Source: Gnetum montanum (Eukaryota; Streptophyta; Gnetopsida; Gnetales; Gnetaceae). From it: a stretch of 64,000 nt of DNA. Below, one piece after another: positions 1 through 13,509 of the stretch. The notes under the pieces were generated by a model. That model was not told the DNA's origin, did no database searches, and saw only the letters and a program-made list of their open reading frames with translations. Each line of letters begins with the position of its first letter. Position 1 is the first letter of the stretch. The DNA lies in the NCBI GenBank assembly GCA_015680685.1, contig MNCI01000001.1:242531-306530 (forward strand), written 5' to 3'. Position numbers and translations under genes: made by a program.

Positions 1-2389
1 TCATTTAATTTTTATTTTCTTTAGGTTTTGTGGATGGTGATAAAAGTTTTCAATCATTATGTATTTTTGATAAATTTTGGAAATTTATAATTATAAAATT
101 TTTGGCATGTTTGTATCTTTTGGTGCTATCTCTTTTCATGTAGCTACTCTTATACATGAATATCTAGTTATCTTATGCCTATTTCAAAAATCCATATGTA
201 GGTATTTGTAGTTAGATTTGTTGAAGATTTGATGAATTTTAGCAAAATTAACATGCTAGTTTATGTCTATATGCAATAACACCATGATATTTAGTATACA
301 CCATTATGGTGTACAATACTGTCTATAATGTTTTGTAATATATCTCAAGTTAGTTATGTTTAATCACATATATTAACTAATAGTAACTAATTATTACATC
401 TATTCATTCTTTCTACATGGTTATTCCCTTATAACTTTATAAGTAATGATTCTGATACAATGATAATATATGGAACAACACAATATAATTTATAGTACAA
501 AGTATAACATAGCATTCATATTATAATAAATTTGATTATTTTATTCTCCTTTATTACTTGTTAGTTTATGTTCTCATGTTTGACATGTATAAAATTCTAA
601 CTTATTATAATATCAATCATAATAGAGATTAAATTATTTCTATTATATTCTAGACCTAGTGACTAACATTACAAAACTTTAACATGATATTAGAACATGT
701 TTTTGATGATACATTACTGATATGAAGTAGTCATGGTGTGGTGGTAGTTAGGTATAATTAATGTCATAGTAAGTATGAAAATTAATTGTAAAATTTTATT
801 TTTCATATTTCAAGTTTATAGCAAAAATTACAAGAGATAGCATAACACAATAGTGATCTTTGTTGCTTGAAAAGCTTTCATTCTAGCTCAAATTTCTCCT
901 TTTTCTTAGCCTATAAGTACTATATCTTGAATATATAATAAAAATATTGTGGTTTTTATTAAAATATTGAAGGAACATGATGCTTCATAATGATATTATT
1001 TTAATATCTAAATTATTCTTTCTTATAAGCTCTAAGTTGATTATAGGATCATAGAAATGTGCTCAATGATGTGAAATTGAAGAATAAAATGGCTTTTGTA
1101 GTTAAATTTCAAAATTTAAAAATCCCTTTTGTTTTTCTCTTTACACTACAATTATTCATTAAAATGATCCATGGTGCTAGAGGTAAAGGAATGGTATGGG
1201 GGTCTTTAAAGAACAAGTGCATCCCATCACCAACATCATCTAAACATACTCATATTGAATCACCATAATTGTCATCACTACTAACATGGTAGCCATTCCG
1301 CCGTTATGGAAATCCTCATAGTGAAGCTTTAGGATTAAAGGCCAACATCAAGAAGATCATATATAGTTTACAATGACCATAAACCATGAGCTAGTATCAA
1401 ATAAAATAAGAGAATTTGACCTGATTTTGTTAAAAAGAAGTATATATTAGATATATAACATCAAAGATGAGTGTTCAATATCATTATTATGATCTATCAG
1501 TAGCCATGGAGTTGGTAAAGGCTGGCCATAGTATTGTATTAGAAAATTTAGGACTAGTATAGTTGGTTTATCTATGAATTTGAGAAGACTTAATAGTTTT
1601 CTAGACTATAAAAGAGGTTCATATAGTTCTATTTTTAGATGGTAAAAATAGTTTATGCCTTAAGGGAGATAATATTTTCCAAGAACTAGTAGCTAAATGT
1701 TTTATCAATGAGTTTAAGTGGAGAAAAGTCTATACTACACCCACTATAAGAATTCGAATCTCACAATTGTAGATGTCATGGTTTAATTTAATAGATATTA
1801 TTACCTATCTTATTATGCTAAGAGAAAGGAAAAATGCAATTTTCTCTCATTTCTTAACACTACTATAAGTGTGGTAAAAAAGAAAAGTTGTATGAATTGG
1901 TTGATGATTTTGAAGATGAAGATGATGTGGCAAAAAATACTGTACTACATGGTATCTTCTTCCCACTTTTATCAACATATTCAATTATTTTAGTCTTATG
2001 AATATATCCATAGTAGTGAAAAGAAAAAATAAGATTTTTTTTTATGGTTTTTCTTGAATTTCCTCTTCAAACTAAATCATACAATCATAAAGATTCCTTA
2101 AACAAAGTTGCCTTCCAATGTCCACTCAAAGGGATGAAATAAATTGGATGTTAACTACATGATGTCATTGATGATGAATGGATGAATGAGCCATTGACAG
2201 ATTTATATGTGGGACATATGAGTCTAGCACCTACTCCTATACATGAGAAGAAGATTAGCAAAATAGATATTAATCATTATTTAATTTAGTTCCTTCATTA
2301 GCATACAGGGAAGAACTCTAGTTTTTTGTCAATCTAGGATGATTTTAGAAGTGGTGGTAGTGGTAGATAATCAATATAGATGTAGCTTA
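1..2389. other. No recognised gene; AT-rich intergenic or decayed repeat
   Basis: I see no protein family, RNA gene or LTR boundary here. The only open frame of note (1059-1268, plus) has no recognisable domain. Sequence from about 1,500 may be the leader or gag-proximal part of the plus-strand Del-like relic that follows, but nothing in it supports that beyond position. Confidence 0.4.
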
Positions 2390-2464
2390 TTGAGTAGTTC
2401 CATAATCTAGAACAACCTTTTTACTACACTAAAGAGGATTCTACCATTGTCACAAAGTAGCTTT

Positions 2465-2860
2465 AGAAGGTCCTTAAGATCTTCAAGATAATGGACTATA
2501 CCCCTACACAACAAACTTATTTGGCTACTTATTAGTTTCTTGGGATTTTTAGATATTTGTAGATGACTTAGGAGAAGTCTTATCATTAGGAAGAGTATGT
2601 TGTTTATTAGAGGGATTTTCTAGATACTTTCTATGCTCATTGAATTTCTTTGAAGTTTATAAAGATGAAGAATTAGGAGTTTTACCAACTATAGTAGGGA
2701 AGTCAGACTATGATAAAGTACAACTACAAGTTTTTGGAGTTGATCATGTAAGTAGTTCATATACATTTGGATGAGAAGTCTAGGACCAATCATTTTTTAT
2801 GATTTTCATGAATCCATCAAGGATCATTTTCTCTCTTTACATCTTTAGATGTATAAGGAT
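2465..2860 (+). pseudogene. gag: Decayed gag of a Del-like Ty3/gypsy element (relic G)
   Basis: Gag packages element RNA in cytoplasmic particles. Read on the plus strand with several stops and frame changes, the stretch shows a gag helix near 2,470 (VLKIFKIMDYTP) and then, around 2,640-2,800, TMIKYNYKFLEL and HIHLDEKSRTNHF. The same segment is found on the minus strand at 59,943-60,146 in element C (TMTKYDYKFLEL, HIHLNENSRTIYF), so G and C are members of one family in opposite orientation. The match to the family consensus (about one aromatic-L-E-L followed by a proline/histidine-rich turn) is what identifies it. No usable start codon remains. Confidence 0.6.
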
Positions 2861-3029
2861 GATTAAATTCATGTGCTAGATCTAAAGTGTAGTTATTTAG
2901 TTAAATTAGAACTCTAATGAAAAATATGATGGATATAAGCAAACCTAGAGATCATGCAGAAGTCCTACCAACAAGTAATAGGTGGTTGGACAACTCATGG
3001 ATCCATTACTTACCATGCTTGTCAAAAAG

Positions 3030-3480
3030 GTAGGTACATTTGTAGGGAATGTTCCAATTGTTATATCTATGGTCAGGTAGGTCACAAAAGGTTCAACTAT
3101 CTAAAGTTTTAAGACGTGGAAGTTCTTAGTAGAAGGGTAAATATACTAGTAGTCAAAATGATACCAAGTTGTACGCACATGTGTAAGCCTAAAATATCAA
3201 GTAGTTGATGCTCAACCTAACATTATGATGAACAATGGAGGTATGATTTTTGAGTTACGAGTTTTGATTCCATTTGATCTTGGTTTGAGACATCATTTCA
3301 TTGATCTATGAGTAGTTTGATTATGTGATGCTTTTGTGCATAACGTAGAACAAGAATATAGGTCTATATCCTTGATAATTAAAAAGTCAATTTGGTTTAG
3401 TGATCTCCACATCATGAACCTAAGGGACTATGATGTTATCTTCACTATGGATTTTTTAATGTCCCCATTCCCAAATGGTG
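3030..3480 (+). pseudogene. Gag zinc knuckle and protease remnant of relic G
   Basis: At 3,059-3,100 the plus strand reads C-Y-I-Y-G-Q-V-G-H-K-R-F-N-Y, a retroviral zinc knuckle (normally C-x2-C-x4-H-x4-C) whose second and last cysteines are now tyrosine. Downstream (3,240-3,475) pieces of a gypsy aspartic protease follow: a His/Phe/Ile stretch in the place of the usual HSFI segment, and YDVIFTMDFL near 3,430, matching the FDVILGMDWL signature at the protease C-terminus. Order and spacing (gag, knuckle, protease, then RT at 4.4 kb) are as expected for a Del-type Gag-Pol. Stops are frequent. Confidence 0.55.
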
Positions 3481-4369
3481 TTGTTACATAATGAGAATGT
3501 TATCTCCTCATAAGTAATCTTGATATTAGTCTAACAAGACTCAAAAGGACAAGTTTTAATTAAGATCCAAAAGGGTGCATTGGAATAATAGACATGTCTC
3601 TTAAGGTGGTATTTGGAGGTTTAACCTAAGGTATTTATACCTGAGCATTAGAGGTCAAATTATCATGGAGTTACAAAGCTAGGAAAGGGAAGTAACAAGA
3701 GCTAGGTAAAGTAGGATAAAATAGGATTATCCATATGTTTTGGCTAGCTATAGACCTAACTATGGTGGTAGTCATGAATTACCTCTAGGAGATAAATGCT
3801 AATGAAAGATAACTACAAGAAATACGCAAAGTACAATCCAAATACACTATTCTACTTCAATAAAACATTCTTTTTCTTTATCCTTCTATATTTTTCCTAT
3901 TATTTTCTTAACACTTATTGTCAAATGCTACATATATTTGGCTTTTACTATATTATCTTCTTATGAAAAACATCTAATATAATGTATATTTGATGTTTGT
4001 CATGATATACAAGAATAAGATGTCATGGACAGGTTGTCTTACTGTTAGGATAGTTTGGATTATTATTATAAGGTACTTTCCTTAGTGATAAATGATGGTG
4101 TTTAGGTGATAATGCATACTTAGCCATGTAAGGTCAGGTTGGATCTTGTGTCTTCAAAATCATTTCATTTTTTATCAAGGAAAATAAAATTTTATTTCAT
4201 TTTTTTAGTAATTACACTTCCTTTTTCACTTAAGATTAATTAGATTCTCATTACTTGTGACTTTTCTAATGTTTTTCATTGTAAGTTATCTCATCTACCA
4301 AAAAGTTGTGATTTTGAGTTTGATATTTATCTTTAATCCAATATTAAACAAATCTTTAGGATTTCACAC

Positions 4370-4740
4370 AAGATGTTCCCTTCTCAAGTTATCATAATTA
4401 AAGAATAAACTATAGGAGTTTCTTGGCAAGACTTTGATTCATCCAAGTGTGCCTCCTTAGGATGCTCTTGTCCTCTTTCTAAGGAAGAAGGATGGTAGTA
4501 TGTGGTTTCATATTGATTACTTGGAGTTGAATTAGGTGATAATGAAGAAAACGTATTATATTTAATGCATAGATGAATTTTTTGATCAGTTGAGGGAATC
4601 TTGGGTATTATAAAAGGTAGATCTAAAGTCAGGGTATTACCAAGTCTACATATGAAAAGAGGATGTCCCCAAGATAGCCTTTCGGACATGGTATGAATAT
4701 TATGAGTTCTTGGTCTTATCATTTGGACTCATTAATGGCA
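4370..4740 (+). pseudogene. pol: N-terminal reverse transcriptase fragment of relic G
   Basis: Reverse transcriptase makes element cDNA. The plus strand reads IHPSVPP, then FLRKKDGSMWFHIDY (family: FVKKKDGSMRLCIDYR), then FFDQLRES, DLKSGYYQVYI and DVPKIAFRTWYEYYEFLVLSFGL, i.e. RT blocks 1-4 in order with only a few stops. The catalytic Y-x-D-D block is missing because homology ends near 4,740, where a minus-oriented LTR fragment starts. The minus-strand open frame at 4,384-4,722 is a shadow of this segment. The DVPKTAFRTRYGHYEF-type block places it with Del/Tekay-like chromoviruses, as for element C. Confidence 0.75.
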
Positions 4741-5120
4741 TTATCATTTGGGAGAAAATAGCCAATTACCAAATCAAGTAAACAACAAAAATAATATTTT
4801 CCATGACTTCTTTCCTCAAACATAACTTTCTCTTCTTCTCATGTAACATCCACACATATTAAGATAATTAATAGAGAAAATTCCATAAAAGAACTATTTC
4901 CAAAAATATCCTAATAATTATTTTATAATAAAACTGAAACTACTTTAATAAAATATAATCCAAGTAGCTACCAACACTACATAATAAGGATGTTCATAAA
5001 AGATACTCTAGGAAATATAAGCAAATCAAAGATCATCACCCATGCATTTCTTCCAACCAATCCTCTCATAAGATCTTGTTACATTTAATAATAAGATTAG
5101 TTCACATTTGCTAAATGGAA

Positions 5121-5155
<35 letters not shown>

Positions 5156-5371
5156 TATACCTATACATGTAAATATGTCAAAATACATAAATCCCAAAAG
5201 ATACACAACTTTAATACATCCATGAATCTTAAGACTCATCATCATGAAACATCAAATGGAAAACCATAAAATATATCAAACCGATAACATGCATAATACA
5301 TACCCAAGCATAAGAATTACAATCTAGAAAAAGAATCATACGTACCAAGGATACCAAAGATAAGTGTTATT
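4741..5371 (-). repeat. LTR fragment of the C family, minus orientation
   Basis: The segment aligns by eye with the right third of the C 3' LTR (about 12,900-13,496): shared runs include ...ATAACATGCATAATACAT..., TACCAAGGAT and a final AGTGTTAT where the LTR 5' end (TGTAACACT on the minus strand) is expected. It abuts the truncated RT of G. Whether it belongs to a third, fully decayed element reaching to the right or is a rearranged piece cannot be decided from the sequence. No TSD was found. Confidence 0.5.
5121..5146. repeat. (AT)n microsatellite, about 12 units
   Basis: A perfect AT dinucleotide run followed directly by an AC-rich stretch (5,146-5,154), inside the LTR fragment. It is the only long perfect microsatellite seen in the window. 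Confidence 0.9.
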
Positions 5372-8300
5372 ACCATATGTGCCTAGTATGGGAATGAACC
5401 ACTTGTGAATGCTTAGTAGCTTGGCATTGTAAGTGAGTGAGCTCAAGAATATTTCCTAGAAGTGCCATTGGTTGTATTTCATAAGACACTTAGTTGGTAT
5501 TCTATTTATATGATAGTGACTTGATGAGCCTAATGGTTTGACCAAGACTACTTTTTTCCATCTCTATTCATTACTTGCATATTTTAATTATGGATTGGAT
5601 ATCTAGCGAAGCCATACCTTATGTTCTTGCATACCTTAGGTTGTTTGGTTGATGGTATTACATTTTAGAGTATTTTTATTTATTCAGAGTGCAAGATAGA
5701 CATGCTCTTATTGATTCCTATGTTTATGTCTTTATTTTTTGTGTTCATGTTCTTCAGTATGTACATTTAATTCATGCTGTCTAGGGCTAGTGTCCTATAA
5801 CTCAGTTATGGGGAAGAGAAACAATTAGGTATGTATTCTTTAATTCACTCTTATATCATTCATCATACCCTTATATATTATTAACATTCGACTATGATTT
5901 TTTTCTTCATGGTTTCTTTAGGAATTACACTTACTATTGTTTTTGTACATTATTTTTCAATGGTGGTTGAATTCTTAAAGATTTAACATAATTTTAAGCA
6001 TTGTTACTATCTAACATATTTAGGAAGATGTACAATATATATCTAAGGCCAATATAGAAACATATTGGCAATATGATATTAGGCCTTATTATATAGATCA
6101 ACATAAAGACAATATCTATTGATCTCACCAAAAGAATAATAGTACATCTATAGATGAAAGGATGGTATGCCCAAACTTCAAGTAAAGGGCATGCATAATA
6201 ATCAAAATCCAAGTTCTAGCCACAATATTTTTCAAATATCTTCATTAAGCTCGAGGGACTTTCAGTTTTGCAAACATGCCAAGGGACTCTTCTTATTAAT
6301 TACCATCCCTTGGCTTCTCTTTTTAGAATGGAAATCTTGTAATATATATTGTATAAAAGTTATTTGTACATTTGTAATTCCTCGACATTGGCCTTATTAT
6401 GTATCTAGTCCTTGTTTTTTTATCTTAAGTTTTAAAGCTATGAAGATTTACTCAATCATAGAAGAATGATGTTGTATCCAATGGCATTTTGTATGTCTAT
6501 TATAAGCTATGGATTTGGAAAGTATTTCATGTGTCCTATGTTTATAGTCCTAGCATGTTTGATTATGGTTTGCATCTTCTAGGTATGTTCAATTATCTCT
6601 CATATTTGAATTTTTAGTTTTGCGCATGTCTCAAGGTTAGGAAATTTTGACCTAATTCAATTGTCTTGGGGTTATTTCCATAGTTCTCTTAGATTTCATA
6701 TGTAATCAAGGATCAACACTTGAAATCCTAGTAAGGGGTTGCACTAAGAATTGAATGTCTCTTTAATGTTTTCACCAATTTTAATATATTTATAATTATT
6801 CTAATATTTTTATATAATCTTGTTACTATTATTTTTGACTTGGATGTTAGGAAATTAAACTATTTTTAATTAGTGAATAGGTTAGGTTTCATACACATGG
6901 AGCTATTATTACTATATTTTCAAGTTTTATTTTCACTTCATTTACATCTTTTACTTCTATGTGCTTATTTTTTAGATTCCTATTATTTATCTATCATATT
7001 TTCTTTAGAATTTTAATTTTTTTTCTTAATTTGAATTTTATTTTTATCTATATATTTGATTCATTCTTAAGTTGTATTTAAATTTTATTAGTATATTTTT
7101 CTAGTCACATCTTATGATTTTTCTTAGTAGGGTATTACATACTTATTTTACATCTATAGCCATTTATATAAATTATGCTATATAATTAACCTTAATTTCC
7201 TATGTTTTTAACACTATGAACATGCCATACCTATCCAAAATTTCAACTAGTTATCATTAGGTGAAGATGAAGTAATTTCACATTGAGGCCAAAAGTTGAT
7301 GAATTGAAAGTCTCAAAATGTATCTATACTGAGAGGTAATAGTAAGTAACAATCATACAAACAGGTAAAAATGGTGGTAATAGTAGTAATAATAGATAAA
7401 AATAGTAGTAACCATGATAATAGTAGGAGACAATGATTAAAACTATTGTAATAGTAGGTAACAATCATTGTAATAGTGGAAAATTATGGCAATTAGAATA
7501 ACAAATAAGTATTAGATCAATAATAAAAAATAGGGTAAGATAAACATAGAAAAGAATAATAAAAATGCATATCTAAAAAGGGTTGAGTTTTAAGAGTCAA
7601 AGTGATGAATGAAAAATTATTTTCTTTACATTGAAAGATTAGTTGACAACAAAACTTTATGAAAGAAGAACAAGTTCAAATCTTGAATGCTTCAAAAGAT
7701 CTTTCACTTACAGCCACAAGAAAGAAAATAGAGGTATAGAAATATATAATTGATGTTAAGATATACAACATTATCAAGTATTTATTAGCATAAATTTAAG
7801 ATTTAAAAAATAACAATTATATAATATCATTTCTAAGATCAAGTTATATGTTTCCTCAAAATGATTCAAATGGTTTACTAGTGGGTTTAAAGTCATCGAG
7901 AACATATGATAATAAACCCACATGTTCAAGACTAGAATCCAAGATGAAATAAAAAATAACCAAAAATAAATCATCATCATCCTAGTCTTGTTACAAAAAA
8001 ATGGGATCAACTATATGAGTTAGATTGAGTCATTTCTCCCTATAAAGGGCTAGTTCTTTGTTCTAGGCAATGATGATGCATGTCATTACTATATTCTTAA
8101 TTTTTTATAAACTTTATAACAAGATAAAATATAAACATAAATAAAGTACTAGCAATGTGTCACCACCACCTTTCCTATCCATCAGATGAAGCACAAAGTC
8201 ATTAATTACCAAAGACTAAGAACTACTATAAGTCAAAAATACTAAATAATAATAATTTCAAAAAATGTAATAAGATCAAGGTCAAAGTTTAAACCTTAAA

Positions 8301-8879
8301 AAATATAAAACATAGTAAAGAATCTATAGTTGTCAAGATATCCAAGAATTGAATCTCATCAATGTAGAATGGGTTATTCCAAAATAAATTATACACAAAC
8401 TTACAATATAAACCATGATATTCTAGTGATAAATAAAATATCACAAATACATGTAAATTAAATAAAAGTAAGGGCATAAACCTCAAGATGTGTAATCATA
8501 AGTATAAGAATGATAGATTCATTAGAATATACTAGTATTTATTACTAGGCATAATACAATATAATATTAGATCATATTACATCAAAGTATATCCTTATGC
8601 TCAAGAACCTAACATAAGAATAACATACCTAAGATCCTAGTGGGGTATTAAAATTAAGACTCAAAGAGGAAGTATCATCAAATTTATTTAATTCATAAAC
8701 CATTTTTTTATGAAAAAGCATGAAAATGAAAAAAGTATTTCTACAATTAGTATGAAAAGCATTATTATATGAAAATTTAAGATTGGCTAGCATATTCTCC
8801 ATCTTTGAGATTGATTCTCACATAAACATTTTAATATTTTCAACATCTATAAGTTAAGGCTACTCCTTGATTACCTTAA
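5372..8879. other. No recognised gene
   Basis: This 3.5 kb holds short open frames without recognisable domains on either strand. An imperfect AAT/AGT-rich tract lies at about 7,340-7,500. If F was a normal minus-strand element, its integrase and 3' LTR should once have been here, but I could not recognise them. Confidence 0.45.
7340..7500. repeat. Imperfect AAT/AGT trinucleotide-rich tract
   Basis: Recurrent GTAATAGTAG-like words (gtaatagtagtaataatag, atagtagtaacc, gtaatagtaggtaacaat) at loosely 20-30 bp spacing. It is probably slippage-derived low-complexity DNA. Confidence 0.5.
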
Positions 8880-10002
8880 CCTTACTTAACTTCATGTTTA
8901 CTTAATTTCTCGAGATAACCTAATCTAGATAGATAATATCTCTTTTTATAAAATCACACTTCTTGCCATTAATGATAAATTAATCTCTCTACAACTTTGA
9001 GTACACCATCCTTAGTTATTTCACATGCTCATCTTTAATAGAATTATAGATAAAAATATCATTAAAGAAAGAAATACAATATTTGCCATTAAGGTCTCTC
9101 AAAACATCATGCATATGACTCATGAATGTGGCTAGAGCATTATTTAGCATAGAAATCATGACTAAATATTTAGAAAAACCATTAGGAATTTTAAATGACG
9201 TTTTCCATTCAAATCCTACTCTAATTTTAATTTGATAATAGTAACATTTCATATTAATCTTAGAAAATATTTTAGCATTCGTTAAATTATCAAGACTGTT
9301 ATTCATACTAGAAATATGAAATTTGTTCTTAATAGTGATTCTATTAATAGATCTAGAATCAATCTCTATTATCATTTTATTAGTATTCTTTAGGAAACAA
9401 AAATTTCTAGGATGACACATGGAGAAATAGATTTCATGATAAGATCATTGGAATGTAATTTACTTGTTTGTAAAATTTCTTTTTCTAATGTGAACTCATC
9501 TAGTAATCTCTCTTATTTGAAACAATTTCTCTAAGCATGAAATTTATTTTATGCTAAATGAATTTCATTGGTGAAATTCCTTCTAATTTATCTTTGAAGA
9601 CATTGGAAAACTATTGTGCTAAATATTATACTTCTATTGGAAGTTCATTTTTATGGCTTCTCTTTACATGTTGCAATAGTGGAAACAATAACAAAAGCGT
9701 GAACAATTTCTTCATGAGCTTTTAGATATTCCTTCTTAATAAGTAAAACCAAAAAAGCATTAATAGGAAAATTCTCCTTATATTACAAGAATACCATAGG
9801 AATTAATTGATTTATTCCATCTTTATTAGGCATTGATCATAGATTCCTTGCTTCATCAAATATAGCCTTGTTATCACAATTTCTAGGTCTACAAAATATG
9901 ACATTAGTACTATCTATGAGAAAACTTTGACATTGTACTTGGTCTCTAAAAAAATCTTAAATGATAAAATGTATCTTTCCTTTACTTCTTAGAAATGATC
10001 TC
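8880..10002 (-). pseudogene. pol: Reverse transcriptase remnant of element F (Reina/CRM-like chromovirus)
   Basis: On the minus strand, reading right to left, a protease-RT linker resembling the LP-x-G-x-P-P-x-R block appears near 9,560 (KDKLEGISPMKF). RT follows: IDSRSINRITIKNKFHI (family DSRAINKITIKYRFPI), NLTNAKIFSKINMK, YYQIKIRVGFEWKTSFK, YLVMISMLNNALATFMSHMHDVL and the catalytic block as FFNDIFIYN (normally YFDDILIYS). The second catalytic aspartate position reads N-D, so the Y/F-x-D-D core is damaged. The longest open piece is 9,016-9,420 (134 codons). Remnants of the RT connection continue to about 8,880. The DSRAIN and EWKTAFKT blocks differ from those of C, so F is another lineage. 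It stops at 10,003, where the C LTR begins. Confidence 0.8.
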
Positions 10003-13000
10003 TATAATATCCTTCTTCCTAAACCTTAGGTTGGAGAGCATTATGTTTGGTAAAACCCCTAATAAAGGATTGGCCATGGCATGAAAGAAAGATAACGAAT
10101 GACATACAAAGTAAAAGAAACGAAAAAGAACCTTGCATGAAGCCATGACTCAAGAAAAAAAAAGATAAAACTAAATAACATAGGAAAAGGAAATACATAA
10201 ACATATAATTATGTTAAACATATATGCTAGAAACCATATCTAACTAGATCAAAAAATAATACAAACATTTATTAAAAAGTATGAAAAGAATAAGAGAATT
10301 AAATAAACTAAAAATTTTAACCTTCATAAATATATGATCAACATAATATCAATGGTCTAGACCAACCAAATTTCATAAATTCAAAATACAAAAGAAAAGG
10401 AAATAATGTCTAATAGAATATTAAAATGTATAATACATAAATAGTCAAAGCTCAAATATAATATACCATAATAAATAATGCTAGAAATAAATTAGAAAAC
10501 CATCCATGATCTCCAATCTTCACCTAATCCAATCATCCTATAAATAAAATGGAATATCAACATAAAACTACGTGAGGAACCTTGGCACCATTTCCAATTG
10601 AAGAATGGATAGATCTCATGGGATCTAGGTGGAGCATGAATATCTAGCAAAATATGTTAACTTAATAACATCTAAACAAACATAACAAATGTACATACAC
10701 ACATTTAACCACAAAACATTACCAATAGCATTATTTATCAACTCTAATTATGATAACAATAACAAGGAGGTTAGCACACCCTGTAATCACTGTCAAATCT
10801 GTATCAAAGATGTTATTTAAACTTTACCAAATTTCAAAGCTAAAATGTATCCAAACCAATTATCAAATTATCATGTGCATGGATTTATTATTAGTCTAAA
10901 GTTGAATGAGAACCATCATCAGTACTCACTTCATACATTCCCAATGTATAGATACTAGAGACATATAATAGTGCTCATTTCTATTGAAAAGAATTAGTGA
11001 GCCATGGAATCATCCTATCATCTACAATGAGATTTACAATGAAAGCCAAATTGATGCATTCTAGTAAGGATCAATTACCAAACATCTCTACAAAGCCTCT
11101 CTTCAACTAGTCATACAAAATTTCTTCTAGCTCTAGCAATTAATCAATCTAGAAATTAATTAATCAATTTCTTCAACATAGTAATCCAAACTAATGATGA
11201 AGGGTAAAACAAAATCAAAAGTTCCAACTCACAAGGAAATATAGGTATCTAAGGGATCCTCATAAATGACACTAGTTCTAAGAATGATATACCATCATTA
11301 ATACCTAAATAACTCACATGAAACTTTAGTATAATGAGAGAATCACAATTATCATCCAAAAATATCTAACATATCTAAAATAATGTTGCAATCACATTAA
11401 CTAATTGAAAAAGGAAATTCTTAATCATTTCTTCCAAGAAAATTGATTAACCCACAATAATAGGAAGACTAGAATCACTAATATCCAATAACCATGAATT
11501 CATTCATCAAGAATTTGAAAAAAACAATAAGATTAAGATAAAAAATAATTGATGAGAAAAGCCAAAAAAAAAACTAATTTTTAGTTCAATAAATGCTCAA
11601 TCATGCATGGAAAGTGTTTCATAGTTGAGAATCCAAAAGAAAATATATTAGATTTAACAAAGATAGAATATTAAATAGGGTCATAAGAAGCTTTGGGGTT
11701 AAAGAAAATCAAGTACCAGGCTCAACTAAAGAACCAAACTTCATAAGAGATAAGTTTGTTATAGAGTTGAGCTTGCAAGGATGATATCTTTGAAAATAGG
11801 AGATGTCCTGGGAAAGACATCCATATGAGAAAGGGATATGTTTATAGAAGGAATAGACATATTTAATAGAGTGGAGATATCTATAGTCTAGGAGGGACAT
11901 TTACACTAGAGAGGAGACATCTTGGGTATTCTAGAGATGTCTTTCTAGATGAGATGACATGCAAGGAAGATGTCTCTTTGAGACTAAAGACATCTAGGTT
12001 AAGTTGAAAAAACCCAAGATTCAATTGGAATAAAGTCAGAAAAATGAGAAACAACAAGGAAACCATAGGCCAAGAATCTAACAATCCAAAAACAAGAATA
12101 TATGATGAACAACAATGATCTATTGGTAGTATTAGTGTAAGAAAATCAAATTGACATAGATATAGGATAGGAATCTTACAATGAAGAAAATTATACCCAC
12201 ATGACTAAAAAGAATAATATTTACAATAGAAAAATGATTTAATTAGAACCATTAGGAAAGAAAAGAAATAGTAATACCATATTACAAGATCTTAGAATTG
12301 ATAATGGAAAGATATATCAAGGTAAGTTAATGATAATGAACGAGAATCCCAAGATTTCAAATTGTCCATCAAATCAAGTCAATTCATGACATCTCTTCAA
12401 ATTAGAGATAATAAAGAAGAAGAAATATGTAAGATTTAATCATTTAATTACAAACAATAGTGGCCAAATGATTAGCAAAATCTAGTTCCACAATATTTTT
12501 TATATTATTTATAACAAAATTCATACTCAAAATCAATAAAAATAATAATACTATAAATCATGAATTTCACACATACTAATCTTTTAGAGCAATATTCCAA
12601 GGCATCCAAGCCAATACCAATTAGCCTACAAATATCATAATAATATAGAATTTAATATCACCAAACCCATCCCAAAAATGCACAAAATCCTATAAATCTA
12701 ATTAAAAAAGAAGTCAATATTACTCATCATCAAATTTCCATGAAGAAATGCACATGAAAAAAGAGAAACATAGCAACGATCTAGTTACAAGTATAATAGA
12801 TCCAAAATTTACCAACATCATCACTAGCTTCAATCTCCCATAATGCCTCTCTATCATGTTTCAAGAATCATCATGATGTGTGAAATGAAAGAGCTATGGT
12901 AGTTATAATAAAATATTAACAAAACTCATAAAAAGGAAAAAATTAGCTAATTACTAAAATAAGAGTTAAACTAAAAGAATATTTCCATTAATCTCTCTGA

Positions 13001-13496
13001 CCACATACATAACTTCATCTATTCTCATATAACAACCACACATTAAAAAAATAATCAATAATGCATATGCTAATAATCACTAACAAAATAACCTAATGAA
13101 TCTCATAAAATAATATTAAAAACTAATTGCATTAAATATAAACTAATTAGGTACAAGCATAACATAATAAACATGGTTGGAATATATTATTTAAGAAACA
13201 TTAAGAAAACCATAGATCATCAATCATGCCATGCTCATAGCCAACCTTTCATGAAATCCTACCACAATCAACAATAGGAATGCTACACATATTGTGAATT
13301 GGAACATATATAACAAAATATACATAATAACATTAATTCATATATGCATCTAAAGCTCATCATCATTAAATATTAAGTGCTCAATCATAAAAAGATATCA
13401 AAATGATAACATACATAACATACACATAGGCAAAGAAACATAATCTTGATAATGGATTTTACATACCAAGGATCCCAAAAAATATAAGGTGTTATA
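10003..13496 (-). repeat. 3' LTR of element C (about 3.5 kb)
   Basis: The left end reads TATAATATCC (minus-strand LTR 3' end, family ...GGGTATTACA) and the right end GGTGTTATA (LTR start TGTAACACC on the minus strand), followed directly by a polypurine tract. Its first 1.4 kb repeats at 60,771-62,189 as a direct repeat with conserved words such as AAACCTTAGGTT, GTAAAACCCCTA, AACCTTCATAAATATAT, ATCCTATAAATAAAAT and GAGGAACCTTGGCA. That copy is the C 5' LTR, interrupted by D. The open frames inside (for example 10,019-10,204 and 11,709-12,084, minus) have no recognisable domain. Confidence 0.75.
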
Positions 13497-13508
13497 TCCT
13501 TTCCCCTT
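13497..13508 (-). promoter_or_regulatory. Polypurine tract of element C
   Basis: On the minus strand AAGGGGAAAGGA lies immediately before the LTR start. This is the site that primes plus-strand cDNA synthesis. It also fixes the orientation of C and the LTR edge. Confidence 0.75.
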
Positions 13509-13509
13509 A

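Noticed and set aside
1741-1790. TTCGAATCTCAC word resembling a tRNA T-loop
   Set aside because: No acceptor stem, D-loop or anticodon arm could be drawn around it.
4384-4722. Minus-strand 112-codon open frame
   Set aside because: It lies antisense to clear reverse transcriptase blocks on the plus strand and has no domain of its own.
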